Positions 7,566 through 15,265 of a stretch of 64,000 nt of DNA are shown in pieces. The notes beneath the pieces were generated by a model. It did not search any database and was not told where the DNA came from. It saw only the letters and a program-made list of their open reading frames with translations. The stretch's first letter is position 1, and every line of letters starts with the position of its first letter. Both the position numbers and the translations under genes were made by a program. The stretch spans positions 124,001 to 188,000 of the forward strand of contig JAPFFF010000068.1 in the NCBI GenBank assembly GCA_039105265.1. Direction: 5' to 3'. The DNA comes from Tritrichomonas musculus. Its lineage: Eukaryota; Parabasalia; Tritrichomonadida; Tritrichomonadidae.

Positions 7566-7616
7566 TTAATAAAAATGAAAGCGGTTAAAACGGTTATGTC
7601 AGACCATTTTTTATTA
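7566..7616. promoter_or_regulatory. divergent promoter with two CGGTT motifs
   Basis: GCGGTTAAAACGGTTATGTCAGACCATTTTTT: read rightward, two CGGTT motifs are followed by GACCATTTTTTATTAATG. Read leftward, AACCGCTTTCATTTTTATTAAATG leads into the surface-protein gene. An ATG at 7575 lies inside this promoter, so the right-hand gene probably starts at 7617. Confidence 0.55.
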
Positions 7617-7910
7617 ATGCATACAAGTGATAGTGACGACGGTTGGGATACAATGCATGAATCCATAGAAGAATCAAAAAGTCAAAATGAAATGTTTAAA
7701 ATGAACATTGGCAGCTTGGAAGAAACAAGGGAGAAAATAAAAGAAACGATGGATGGCCTACAGGAGATTCTGGTTTCACAAATCAACCTCCAATATCAAT
7801 TCCAAAAATATCAGAAAGCTCTCAATAAGAAAATGAATGAAGTTATTGATAGTTTCGATAACTCAAGAAGAATTAAAACAAAAATTGGAAGAACTCCAAG
7901 AAATAATTAA
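7617..7910 (+). CDS. small coiled-coil protein
   Basis: From the ATG at 7617 the product has 97 residues and begins MHTSDSDDGWDT. An in-frame ATG at 7575 precedes the promoter motif and is disfavoured. The body is a long charged helix with heptad-like spacing (SLEETREKIKETMDGLQEIL). No family is recognised. Confidence 0.6.
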   Translation: MHTSDSDDGWDTMHESIEESKSQNEMFKMNIGSLEETREKIKETMDGLQEILVSQINLQYQFQKYQKALNKKMNEVIDSFDNSRRIKTKIGRTPRNN

Positions 7911-7940
7911 CAAAGGTTAAATAAATAAAAAAATAATTTT

Positions 7941-8228
7941 TTACTCTTTCAATATGACTGATAATTTTATTTTTTTCGGTGTGGTTGATTTTTTTTGTTC
8001 GATGAAGTTGATTAAGGTTTGAGTGTTTTGAATTACTTCAGCTTTTTTGGATTCATATTTTTGTTTCTCTTTCTCTAATTCCTCTAGGAAACTTTCATAA
8101 TCAGGATCATTCTTTAATGACAGAATCTCTATTTCAAATTCTTCAACACTATGTATTTGTCTAATTAATTCATCAATTGAACTATTCAAATTTTCTTTGA
8201 GTAGATTCAAACTATGAGTAGGCAACAT
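7941..8228 (-). CDS. small coiled-coil protein
   Basis: This 95-residue helical protein is rich in Glu, Lys and Leu (EELEKEKQKYESKKAEV), with a basic C-terminal tail (KKSTTPKKIKLS). It is divergent from the gene at 8267. Upstream on its strand AACCGTTATTCATTTTTTTAAATG provides the AACCG-type promoter. No family is recognised. Confidence 0.6.
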   Translation of the reverse strand: MLPTHSLNLLKENLNSSIDELIRQIHSVEEFEIEILSLKNDPDYESFLEELEKEKQKYESKKAEVIQNTQTLINFIEQKKSTTPKKIKLSVILKE

Positions 8229-8266
8229 TTAAAAAAATGAATAACGGTTTTGACACTTCACTTTTT
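8229..8266. promoter_or_regulatory. divergent promoter with CGGTTTTGACA
   Basis: TAACGGTTTTGACACTTCACTTTTT leads directly into the ATG at 8267. The opposite strand gives AACCGTTATTCATTTTTTT into the gene starting at 8228. An ATG at 8237 precedes the motif and cannot be the main start if transcription begins at TCACT. Confidence 0.65.
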
Positions 8267-8644
8267 ATGAAGAGAGTTCCTCAAGTAGTATTTCAAAATT
8301 TAATAGAGGACAAGAAAGATAAACTCAAAAAATCAATGAGTGAATTCTATGATGCTATGAATCGTTTGGCTGAAGCAAAAGTAAAAGAGAAAGATATTTC
8401 TTTTTGTCAACGGTATAATGGTGAAGATTTACACAACTTATATAAACTCAAAAGAGATTTCGAAGATATACAAATTGATTCAATTATTGAAGATCATGAA
8501 AAAATAAAAACTGAACTTGAGACAGAAGAGAAATCAGCATGGAAAGAATATCAAGATAGTTTTGATCAATACAAAGTTCAAAAAAGAGCTTTAATAGCTG
8601 AAATAAGTTCTTTTCAAAAATTTCTAATGGATGATGATGATTAA
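8267..8644 (+). CDS. coiled-coil protein, unknown
   Basis: The start at 8267 gives MKRVPQVVFQNLIED and 125 residues; the choice follows from the promoter position. Most of the chain is charged helix with likely coiled-coil character (KKSMSEFYDAMNRLAEAKVK), ending in an Asp run. No family is recognised. Confidence 0.65.
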   Translation: MKRVPQVVFQNLIEDKKDKLKKSMSEFYDAMNRLAEAKVKEKDISFCQRYNGEDLHNLYKLKRDFEDIQIDSIIEDHEKIKTELETEEKSAWKEYQDSFDQYKVQKRALIAEISSFQKFLMDDDD

Positions 8645-8692
8645 TAAATTTAATTTATCTTTTTATTTTTTTATCCTCTTACAAAAACAAAA

Positions 8693-9400
8693 ATGATAGT
8701 AGAGCCAATAAATGAAAATTATGAATGGTTACAATATAATGAACATTTACGGATTATACGTTCAAAGAAAGATAATATGTTTCAAGCAAATAGTATAATT
8801 AGTGCTTGTCAATCAACAAAGAAAATTAAGCATTGGAATGAAAATAAACAAACAAAGGAGTTATTTCAATTTATTTCTGAGTCAGTCGGAATTCCGCCCG
8901 ACCAAAAGTTATTAGAAAATCGACCAAATTTACCGAATAATTTGAAAGGAATTTATATTCATAAATTATTAATAAATCATATAGCAATTTGGGCTTCACC
9001 TACTTATTCATTCTTTGTTCTAAAATTATTAGATGAGTATTTTGAAAAACAAAGACAAGAACAAAAACCAAGATTAGTACCTAAAAATAGAGAATATGAT
9101 TATAAATTCTTAATTTGGTTAGAAGAATTAAAAGATAATCCAGAAAAAGTTAAATTACATTTAGTCAAACGTCATAAAGATTATTATCGTGATATCAAAC
9201 CAAAAGAAAAAAATCAATGGTATTTCAAAGATAATATGCCAATAGCTATGACACCAAATAGAGATATAAAAGATATTATTCGTAAGAATTTTGGTACAAA
9301 TGATGTTTCAATTTATAGTTCTATCATTACTGCTTCAAAAACATGTTTAGATAAATTAAAGAGGTTAATAGATGAATATATTAGTCATTATCAGGAATGA
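8693..9400 (+). CDS. KilA-N domain protein
   Basis: This 235-residue protein carries a KilA-N domain near residues 25-125. Marks are MFQANSIISAC, KKIKHWNENKQTKELFQF and the characteristic GIYIHKLLINHIAIWASP followed by FFVLKLLDEYF. KilA-N is a DNA-binding domain common in large DNA viruses and phages, often linked to regulation. The C-terminal half is basic and helical and unrecognised. Unlike its neighbours it lacks the TTTTGACA cassette; only a T-rich TTATCCTCTTAC stretch precedes the ATG. It could regulate the early promoters around it, but that is inference. Confidence 0.85.
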   Translation: MIVEPINENYEWLQYNEHLRIIRSKKDNMFQANSIISACQSTKKIKHWNENKQTKELFQFISESVGIPPDQKLLENRPNLPNNLKGIYIHKLLINHIAIWASPTYSFFVLKLLDEYFEKQRQEQKPRLVPKNREYDYKFLIWLEELKDNPEKVKLHLVKRHKDYYRDIKPKEKNQWYFKDNMPIAMTPNRDIKDIIRKNFGTNDVSIYSSIITASKTCLDKLKRLIDEYISHYQE

Positions 9401-9410
9401 GATATAAAAA

Positions 9411-9436
9411 CGGTTTTGACACTTCATTATTTTTAA
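9411..9436 (+). promoter_or_regulatory. CGGTTTTGACA plus initiator promoter
   Basis: CGGTTTTGACA at 9411-9421 is followed by CTTCATTATTTTTAA and the ATG at 9437. TCATT fits the trichomonad initiator. Confidence 0.65.
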
Positions 9437-9697
9437 ATGAGTGAACCTGACTTTTTCGAAGAGAAGAAAAAGATTGATGATCAAACAAGAGATTTTCTAT
9501 CGAATGTTCGAAATGATTTGAATATAACGAAAGTTCTCATGCAAAAAATAAATTCTCAACTTGATGAACTAACTTCAAGATTGGAACGTTTAGAAAGTTC
9601 TGTCCAAAGAATTGATCGAAAAGTTGCTGAACGTGGTGTTCAAATCGAACAATTAATAAAAGACGTTTTCGTTCTTCAATTAACTCGACCTAAATAA
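9437..9697 (+). CDS. coiled-coil microprotein
   Basis: This 86-residue protein has a strong heptad pattern from about residue 25 to the end (LTSRLERLESSVQRIDRKV). It resembles small oligomerising coiled-coil proteins of viruses in general, without a recognisable family. It has its own TTTTGACA promoter. Confidence 0.65.
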   Translation: MSEPDFFEEKKKIDDQTRDFLSNVRNDLNITKVLMQKINSQLDELTSRLERLESSVQRIDRKVAERGVQIEQLIKDVFVLQLTRPK

Positions 9698-9716
9698 ACA
9701 TTTTCTTTTTAATTAA

Positions 9717-9759
9717 CGGTTTTGACAGACCATTATTTTTATTGTAAAAGAAAGTTAAC
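9717..9759 (+). promoter_or_regulatory. CGGTTTTGACA promoter of the polymerase operon
   Basis: CGGTTTTGACA at 9717-9727 is followed by GACCATTATTTTTATTG and the ATG at 9760. It probably drives both the 102-residue gene and the overlapping polymerase gene. Confidence 0.6.
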
Positions 9760-10068
9760 ATGACAACAACTATTAGAGCGAATCCTAACAGATTAATGGA
9801 GATTTATAATCTCTTAACGAATGGTAAAGAAACGTTTAAAGAATTCTCTAAAAAGAATGGGGATCGGAGTAAAGAAATATTAAATGAGTATATTATACAA
9901 AAAGTTAAAGAAAATGGTTACGATGGAAAATTGAATGGAGATTCAATATTTTGGTTCGTTAAAGGTTTAACTCATTCAAATCTCCCTCAATATTTAAATC
10001 AACCCCCAGAACCAAAACCAGAAAAAGAATTTACTGAACCCCCACCTAGTGCGAATGTCACCAATTGA
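9760..10068 (+). CDS. unknown protein upstream of polymerase
   Basis: This 102-residue protein has a helical, basic body and a Pro-rich C-terminal tail (PPEPKPEKEFTEPPP). It overlaps the polymerase gene by 14 bases, so the two are probably co-transcribed. Protein-primed polymerases need a terminal protein, usually encoded next to or fused with the polymerase. This gene is a positional candidate only; nothing in its sequence proves that role. Confidence 0.6.
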   Translation: MTTTIRANPNRLMEIYNLLTNGKETFKEFSKKNGDRSKEILNEYIIQKVKENGYDGKLNGDSIFWFVKGLTHSNLPQYLNQPPEPKPEKEFTEPPPSANVTN

Positions 10069-13000
10069 GCCAGAGAAATCATCATTGAAAGAAATAATTG
10101 CAAATGCACCACCAAATGTACCTTTGAGAAAATTAATGCCCGTTAGTGAGCAAAATGTACCTTTGAGAAAATTAGTTCCACCGCATCCAGAGCCAAAATC
10201 AAATGAATATGAACCAAAAAGAACAACTGATCCTTATTTCTTAAATATTCAGAATTCAATTAGACCTCATTCAAAAGATGATTCATTTATTCAATTCATG
10301 AAAATTAATAATGAAAATGATCAAGATAGAATTGTTGATGGTTATATAAAAATGTTAAATGATTCACCAACTGATTGGAGAATTAATTTTGAACAATTAA
10401 ATGATTATGGTCGAAAGAAATTATTTCCATTCTTAAGAAAGAAATTTGAAAATGAAATAGGTGAATTAGCTGCAACAGAAAAATATAAATTATCTTATTC
10501 AGTTGGAGGTCAATGGCATTCTGTACCTTTAAATGGAAAAACTTATGAAGAATTATTAAAGAATTTAACAGAAGAGAATTTCATTTATCAAATTGAAAAG
10601 AATCCAGGTTGGGAATATGATTTAGAAGGTCAAAGATTACCTGAATTTTCATTATTTTCTCAAATCAAATTTAGTATATTAAAACATCCAAAACATAAAA
10701 ATACAGTCGATGGAGGATTCTTTAAATATTTATTAAAACCTGGTTGTCCAAAAGTATTAATTGATTACCTCGTTCGATTACAAATATTTGATAGTTTAAT
10801 TAATGAAAAGACAAAGAAAATAAAAGAAGAATTAAATGATTGTTGTTTCATTTATGCTTTACAACAAACTGGAAATTATTCAGAATCATTATTAAATCAA
10901 ATTAGATTAAGGATTCAAAATAGATATTTATCACAAAGTAGTATTAATCATTTATGTGAAGAATTTAATATTCATCTTAATTTAACTTATATTGATGATA
11001 ATTCTGTTGCTCAAAAACAATCTGTACGTTCAATGGATAAAGGTAAAAGAAAAACATATATGGGTATACAAAAAGCTGAACCAGAACGAACTCATAAATT
11101 CAATGTATATCAAAAACATTATTTCATCGAAGAAAAGACTCCATTTACATATTATTATATCAAAAATATTGAAAAGTTAGATGAAGACAAATATAATAAA
11201 GATTGGATTACAGATCATTGGACAAAAGGTAGATCATTTATAACTTCTTCAAACTTGATTAGAGAATTATTTAAGAAAAATTATTTCATTCCAATTAATT
11301 ATTCACAAGAACATTTATTACATTCAATATTTTATAATGAAATTGATCAAGATATTTCAAATACTACATTAGAATATAAAGATGAATATTGTTGTAAATT
11401 AATTGAACCAAAAACAAAAATAATCAAACAAGTAGAAACTTCTTATTGGTTTTGTGATTTTGAATCTGATACAAGTTCAAAAATTCATATTCCATTCTTA
11501 TGTTGTTTACATTCATTAGATGGGAAAATTAAGAAAGAATTCTTAGGTGAAAAATGTAATATAAATCTATTGAAATATTTACCTACTGATTCAATTTGTT
11601 ATTTTCATAATTTGGCTTATGATATTAGAATGATTTTACAAAACAATAATCAAAATATAAAAATATTATCATCAATTATTAAAGGAAATCAATGTTTTAA
11701 TATGACTTTGAAATTTGAGAACAAAAAGATAACATTTAAAGATAGTTATCCAATTTTCTCTTGCAAGCTATCTAATCTACCATTAATGTTTAATATTCCT
11801 TGTGAAAAAGAAATTTTCCCATACAAATATTATACATTTGAAAGATTAAGAACAAATAAAGGTCAAATTAATGAAGCAGGTAAAGAAGAAGATAAAACAT
11901 GGACTGAACAAGATTATCAATTATTTCGTTCAAATATTAACAAAATTAAGGGATGCCGTTTAAGTAATAATGAATTTGATATGTGGAAATATGCATTATT
12001 TTATTGTCATCAAGATGTTCGAATATTAAGAGAAAGTTTTGTTAAATTTAGACAAGGTTTCATTCAAGATTTCAAAATCGATCCATTCAAATATATTTCA
12101 ATTTCTTCTTTAGCTAATGATGTATTTAATCATAAAGTTTATTATGGTCATGATTTATATTCAGTAGGTGGAATTGTTAGGAAATTTTGTTCATATGCTG
12201 TTTATGGAGGTAGATGTATGACTGCTTATAACAAAAAGTGGCATATCACTGAAAAATTAGCAGATTTTGACGCAGTTAGTTTATATCCTTCAGCAATTCA
12301 TAGATTATATACCGTTCAAGGAAAACCAGTAGTAATATCCAAAACAGAATTAAATTATGAATTTTTATCAAAACAAGGTGCATATATAGTAGAAATTTTA
12401 GTTACTGGAATTCATAAACATTATCCATTTCCATTAATCGTTAAGAAAACAAAAGATGGTAACCTTAATGATGATAAATTCGATAAACCTTTCAAAATGA
12501 TTGTCGATAATATTTATTTAGAAGATCTCATTGAATTTCAAAAAATAGATTTCGAATTAATTAGAGGTTATTATTGGCCTGGAAAAAGAGAATATCATAT
12601 CCAAAAAGAAATTCAAAAAATATTTGAGAAAAGATTAGAATATAAAAGTCAAGACAATCCTTTACAAAATTTATATAAATTAATTATGAATAGTTGTTAT
12701 GGTAAAACTATTGAAAGACCTATTGAAAAAGATTTTAAATACATTAATGATCAAGATACTTTAGATAATTATTGGATCAAAAATTATAACAAAATTGTTG
12801 AAGATATTGAATTACAAAATAATATGCATGCTGTTCGAATATTGAGACCAATTGATAAACATTTTAATTTTTCATTATTAGGTATTCATGTATTAAGTAT
12901 GTCAAAAAGAATCATGAATGAAGTGATGTGTCTTGCATTTGATATTGGTTGCCATATTTATTATCAGGATACTGATTCAATGCATATTGAAATAAATGAT

Positions 13001-13438
13001 TTACCAAAATTACAAAAAGCTTATAAAGAAAAATATAATCGAGAACTCATAGGTAAATATTTAGGTCAATTCCATTCAGATTTTCCAACTATAAATGGTC
13101 ACAAAGAAATGCCAGAATCAATTGAATCATACTTTTTGATGAAAAAGATGTATATTGATAAGTTACAAGATTCTACAGGTGAAATTGATTATATGACTCG
13201 TGGGAAAGGATTAACTGAACAATCTATTAAATATGCTTATAAGAATGAATTTGATAATGATCCAATGAAATTATATAAATATTTATACGAAGGGAATCAA
13301 CAAACATTTGATCTTACAAAAGGTCAACCATGTTTCCAAATGAATAAAAATATGACTGTATCAACCTTAAATGAATTCAAAAGAAGAATATCAACACCAT
13401 ATAAAGAAGGAAAGAGAGAAAAATATTTTGAATATTAA
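10055..13438 (+). CDS. polB: protein-primed family B DNA polymerase (A)
   Basis: The first ATG is at 10055, giving 1127 residues. Exonuclease motifs are WFCDFESD (near 465), FHNLAYD (near 520) and YCHQDVR (near 650). Polymerase motifs are DFDAVSLYPSA (near 737), MNSCYGKT (near 879) and YYQDTDSMH (near 968). These define a family B polymerase of the Maverick protein-primed group. Before the exonuclease lies an OTU-like segment: NDCCFIYAL (Cys near 262) and KHYF (His near 354). The N-terminal 60 residues are Pro-rich with a duplicated NVPLRKL. The enzyme would replicate the element with the SF3 helicase. A closely related but distinct polymerase lies at 61060. Confidence 0.93.
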   Translation: MSPIEPEKSSLKEIIANAPPNVPLRKLMPVSEQNVPLRKLVPPHPEPKSNEYEPKRTTDPYFLNIQNSIRPHSKDDSFIQFMKINNENDQDRIVDGYIKMLNDSPTDWRINFEQLNDYGRKKLFPFLRKKFENEIGELAATEKYKLSYSVGGQWHSVPLNGKTYEELLKNLTEENFIYQIEKNPGWEYDLEGQRLPEFSLFSQIKFSILKHPKHKNTVDGGFFKYLLKPGCPKVLIDYLVRLQIFDSLINEKTKKIKEELNDCCFIYALQQTGNYSESLLNQIRLRIQNRYLSQSSINHLCEEFNIHLNLTYIDDNSVAQKQSVRSMDKGKRKTYMGIQKAEPERTHKFNVYQKHYFIEEKTPFTYYYIKNIEKLDEDKYNKDWITDHWTKGRSFITSSNLIRELFKKNYFIPINYSQEHLLHSIFYNEIDQDISNTTLEYKDEYCCKLIEPKTKIIKQVETSYWFCDFESDTSSKIHIPFLCCLHSLDGKIKKEFLGEKCNINLLKYLPTDSICYFHNLAYDIRMILQNNNQNIKILSSIIKGNQCFNMTLKFENKKITFKDSYPIFSCKLSNLPLMFNIPCEKEIFPYKYYTFERLRTNKGQINEAGKEEDKTWTEQDYQLFRSNINKIKGCRLSNNEFDMWKYALFYCHQDVRILRESFVKFRQGFIQDFKIDPFKYISISSLANDVFNHKVYYGHDLYSVGGIVRKFCSYAVYGGRCMTAYNKKWHITEKLADFDAVSLYPSAIHRLYTVQGKPVVISKTELNYEFLSKQGAYIVEILVTGIHKHYPFPLIVKKTKDGNLNDDKFDKPFKMIVDNIYLEDLIEFQKIDFELIRGYYWPGKREYHIQKEIQKIFEKRLEYKSQDNPLQNLYKLIMNSCYGKTIERPIEKDFKYINDQDTLDNYWIKNYNKIVEDIELQNNMHAVRILRPIDKHFNFSLLGIHVLSMSKRIMNEVMCLAFDIGCHIYYQDTDSMHIEINDLPKLQKAYKEKYNRELIGKYLGQFHSDFPTINGHKEMPESIESYFLMKKMYIDKLQDSTGEIDYMTRGKGLTEQSIKYAYKNEFDNDPMKLYKYLYEGNQQTFDLTKGQPCFQMNKNMTVSTLNEFKRRISTPYKEGKREKYFEY

Positions 13439-13445
13439 TGATTGT

Positions 13446-13616
13446 TTACTTACCTAAACTTAACCAGAATTGCATCAGACCACCGCAAAGGTTGAGTAAT
13501 TCAAGAAAGACAACAATCCATAAGCACCAACTTGGAGGTGGAGAATCACAGCAAGAATCACAACAACAATTATCATCATCGTGATCAATTCTTTCATCAA
13601 TCAATGGTTCAGACAT
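13446..13616 (-). CDS. membrane microprotein, MSEPLID type
   Basis: This 56-residue ORF begins MSEPLIDERIDHDDDN, continues with a Cys-rich stretch (CCCDSCCDSPPPSWC), and has one hydrophobic helix (LWIVVFLELLNL). It resembles the divergent gene at 13666 in its first six residues, Cys pair, Pro pair and the C-x-LWI-V entry into the membrane helix. The upstream CGGTTTTGACG motif and the paralogue support a real gene. The predicted topology is a small single-pass membrane protein. Confidence 0.65.
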   Translation of the reverse strand: MSEPLIDERIDHDDDNCCCDSCCDSPPPSWCLWIVVFLELLNLCGGLMQFWLSLGK

Positions 13617-13665
13617 TAATAATAATGGTCCGTCAAAACCGATCTAACCGTTTTCATTTTTTTCA
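13617..13665. promoter_or_regulatory. divergent promoter of two membrane microproteins
   Basis: On the minus strand CGGTTTTGACG (13641 to 13631) is followed by GACCATTATTATTAATG. On the plus strand TAACCGTTTTCATTTTTTTC leads to the ATG at 13666. It is the rightmost cassette of this type found in the window. Confidence 0.65.
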
Positions 13666-13836
13666 ATGTCGGATCCTCTAATTGACCTCTCTGCTTTGGA
13701 AAAAAATGATAATCCCGATTATGAATATCATTGTTGTTCAGAACCTCCATCAAATTGCACTCTTTGGATTACTGTTTTTGCCGTGTGGATTTTGGCTATT
13801 ATCTTATTTATTTACATAATCTGGAAGCTTGAGTGA
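13666..13836 (+). CDS. membrane microprotein, MSDPLID type
   Basis: This 56-residue ORF begins MSDPLIDLSALEKND, has a CC-SEPPSNC segment and then a hydrophobic helix of about 22 residues (WITVFAVWILAIILFIYI), ending WKLE. It is the divergent sister of the gene at 13446-13616. Both fit small single-pass membrane proteins with a Cys-rich juxtamembrane part. The role is unknown; viroporin-like or envelope-associated functions are guesses. Confidence 0.65.
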   Translation: MSDPLIDLSALEKNDNPDYEYHCCSEPPSNCTLWITVFAVWILAIILFIYIIWKLE

Positions 13837-13895
13837 TTTAATTAAACAATAAGCTTTTTTAATTTTTTTAATTTTTTATTTTGTCTCAAAAATAT

Positions 13896-14222
13896 ATGAC
13901 AAAGACTAGGATCCGTTGGAATACTCAAAAAGTGAGAGAAGAAATGGCTAAAGAAAATTGTATATTATTAGATGATTACAAAAGAGGAGATATTCGTATT
14001 CATTATTTATATGAAGGTAATGAATTTTCAGTAAGGTGGTCAGATTGGATGAAAAAAGATAGGCCATCAAGACCACATTTGAAAGGAGGAAATAGAAAAA
14101 TAACAAAATCAAAGAGTGTTGATAACTTAAATAAAACTTTTGAAGATCCTGAAAATGGAGAAGAGGAAAATGAAAATGAAGAAGATTTTAATGAGATAGA
14201 AAATGAATTACATCAAGAATGA
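13896..14222 (+). CDS. unknown protein with acidic tail
   Basis: The first ATG is at 13896, giving 108 residues. The N-terminal 60 residues are basic with aromatic residues (RIRWNTQKV, FSVRWSDWMKK). The tail is very acidic (ENGEEENENEEDFNEIENE). A basic domain with an acidic tail suggests nucleic-acid or nucleoprotein binding. The gene overlaps the next by 20 bases. No TTTTGACA cassette precedes it. Confidence 0.6.
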   Translation: MTKTRIRWNTQKVREEMAKENCILLDDYKRGDIRIHYLYEGNEFSVRWSDWMKKDRPSRPHLKGGNRKITKSKSVDNLNKTFEDPENGEEENENEEDFNEIENELHQE

Positions 14223-14451
14223 ACTCAAAGAAATTAATGATACGTTATTCTTAATATTGGAATGGAGATTTGCAAATTCACAAGAAATGAAAAATTATTG
14301 GTTGAATGAAATATTCAATAAATCAATTGGACTATTTGATCAAAGAATTGTTTTAAATTTAAGAATTGCTAATCAAATTGATACTCATTTCATTAATATG
14401 TTAGAGCAATTTATATTAGAGAAGTTAGAACTGGAAATAGGTTTGATGTGA
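14203..14451 (+). CDS. small helical protein
   Basis: This 82-residue, probably all-helical protein (ELKEINDTLFLILEWRF at the start) overlaps the 3' end of the previous gene in another frame, so translational coupling or a bicistronic message is likely. No family is recognised. Confidence 0.5.
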   Translation: MNYIKNELKEINDTLFLILEWRFANSQEMKNYWLNEIFNKSIGLFDQRIVLNLRIANQIDTHFINMLEQFILEKLELEIGLM

Positions 14452-14480
14452 ACTTTTTCTAGAATTTTGCAAAATCAAAA

Positions 14481-14654
14481 ATGCCACCAAAAAGAACGAA
14501 AATGTCAAAAATCCCGCCAGAATTATTGTATTTAATCGAAAAACAAATAAGAAAAAGAAGCAAACCAACACGAAAAACAACAACAACACCAAGAAAAGCG
14601 AGATCAAATAAAGGAATCAAAAGAACAGGCGTAAAAAGAACAAGAAAAAGATAA
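14481..14654 (+). CDS. protamine-like basic microprotein
   Basis: This 57-residue ORF begins MPPKRTKMSKIPPELL and ends in a Lys/Arg/Thr-rich tail (TRKTTTTPRKARSNKG, KRTGVKRTRKR). The composition is typical of DNA-condensing core peptides such as adenovirus VII or mu and protamines. It opens the cluster of basic protein genes up to 17.7 kb. A packaged-DNA condensation role is inferred from composition alone. Confidence 0.6.
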   Translation: MPPKRTKMSKIPPELLYLIEKQIRKRSKPTRKTTTTPRKARSNKGIKRTGVKRTRKR

Positions 14655-14711
14655 AAAAAAGAAAAAATATTTTTATTTTTTGATAATTTAATGAAAAATC
14701 AAAAATAAACA

Positions 14712-15236
14712 ATGTCAGAAAATGCAGTAAAGAAAGTTGTCGAGGCAGTTGGAGCAGCAGCAGAAGCAGGTGCAGCAGCAAAAGGACCACCACTACCTAA
14801 ATTTAAACCTATAAATAAGAAAGCAGGGACAGTTAAGAAAAAACAAGGGCCACCACTACCTAAATTTAAACCTATAAATAAGAAAGCAGGGACAGTTAAG
14901 AAAAAAACCACAGCTGCACCAAAAAGACGTCAAGCAGCAGCAGCAATGGATTTATCTCATAGATCAAAAGAAGAATTGCAAGCTTTCTGTTTGGCCCAAA
15001 AAATTCGTATTGAACCAACTTATACCAAGGAAAAATTAGAAAATCTTATTCAACGTTGGGCTAAAACAGGATATACAAATCCAAAAAGAGCAAGTGCAAA
15101 ACCACCAAAGGCACCAAAGGCACCAAAAATGACGAAAAGTGGAAAACCAAGAAAAACAAGATCAGATAAAGGAAAAACACATAAGACAAGACCAAATAGA
15201 GTTGCAAGACTTTATTATGGCCCAAAAGAAAAATAA
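14712..15236 (+). CDS. basic DNA-binding protein with SAP-like motif
   Basis: This 174-residue, very basic protein starts with an Ala-rich segment, followed by two copies of a 21-residue repeat (GPPLPKFKPINKKAG plus TVKKK). A SAP-like helix-turn-helix comes next (LSHRSKEELQAFCLAQKI, YTKEKLENLIQRW, near 78-115), and then a Lys/Pro tail. SAP motifs bind AT-rich DNA. The repeat recurs in the ORF at 16267, tying these genes into one family. A virion core or chromatin-like role is likely. Confidence 0.65.
   Translation: MSENAVKKVVEAVGAAAEAGAAAKGPPLPKFKPINKKAGTVKKKQGPPLPKFKPINKKAGTVKKKTTAAPKRRQAAAAMDLSHRSKEELQAFCLAQKIRIEPTYTKEKLENLIQRWAKTGYTNPKRASAKPPKAPKAPKMTKSGKPRKTRSDKGKTHKTRPNRVARLYYGPKEK
14784..14909 (+). 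repeat. 63-bp tandem repeat, two copies
   Basis: Two nearly identical 63-base units start at 14784 and 14847 and encode GPPLPKFKPINKKAG plus a basic spacer. A third, shorter copy begins at 16450 in another gene. Confidence 0.85.
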
Positions 15237-15265
15237 ATAAATCATAATTATTTTTACAAGTATAA

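Noticed and set aside
1971-9727. TTGACA in the repeated cassette read as a bacterial -35 box
   Set aside because: No consistent -10 box follows at 16-18 bases, no ribosome-binding sites precede the starts, and gene content and initiator motifs are eukaryotic-viral.
14699-14911. Minus-strand 70-codon ORF with repeated PAFLFIGLNLGSGGP
   Set aside because: It is the complement of the 63-base repeat of the basic protein gene on the plus strand.
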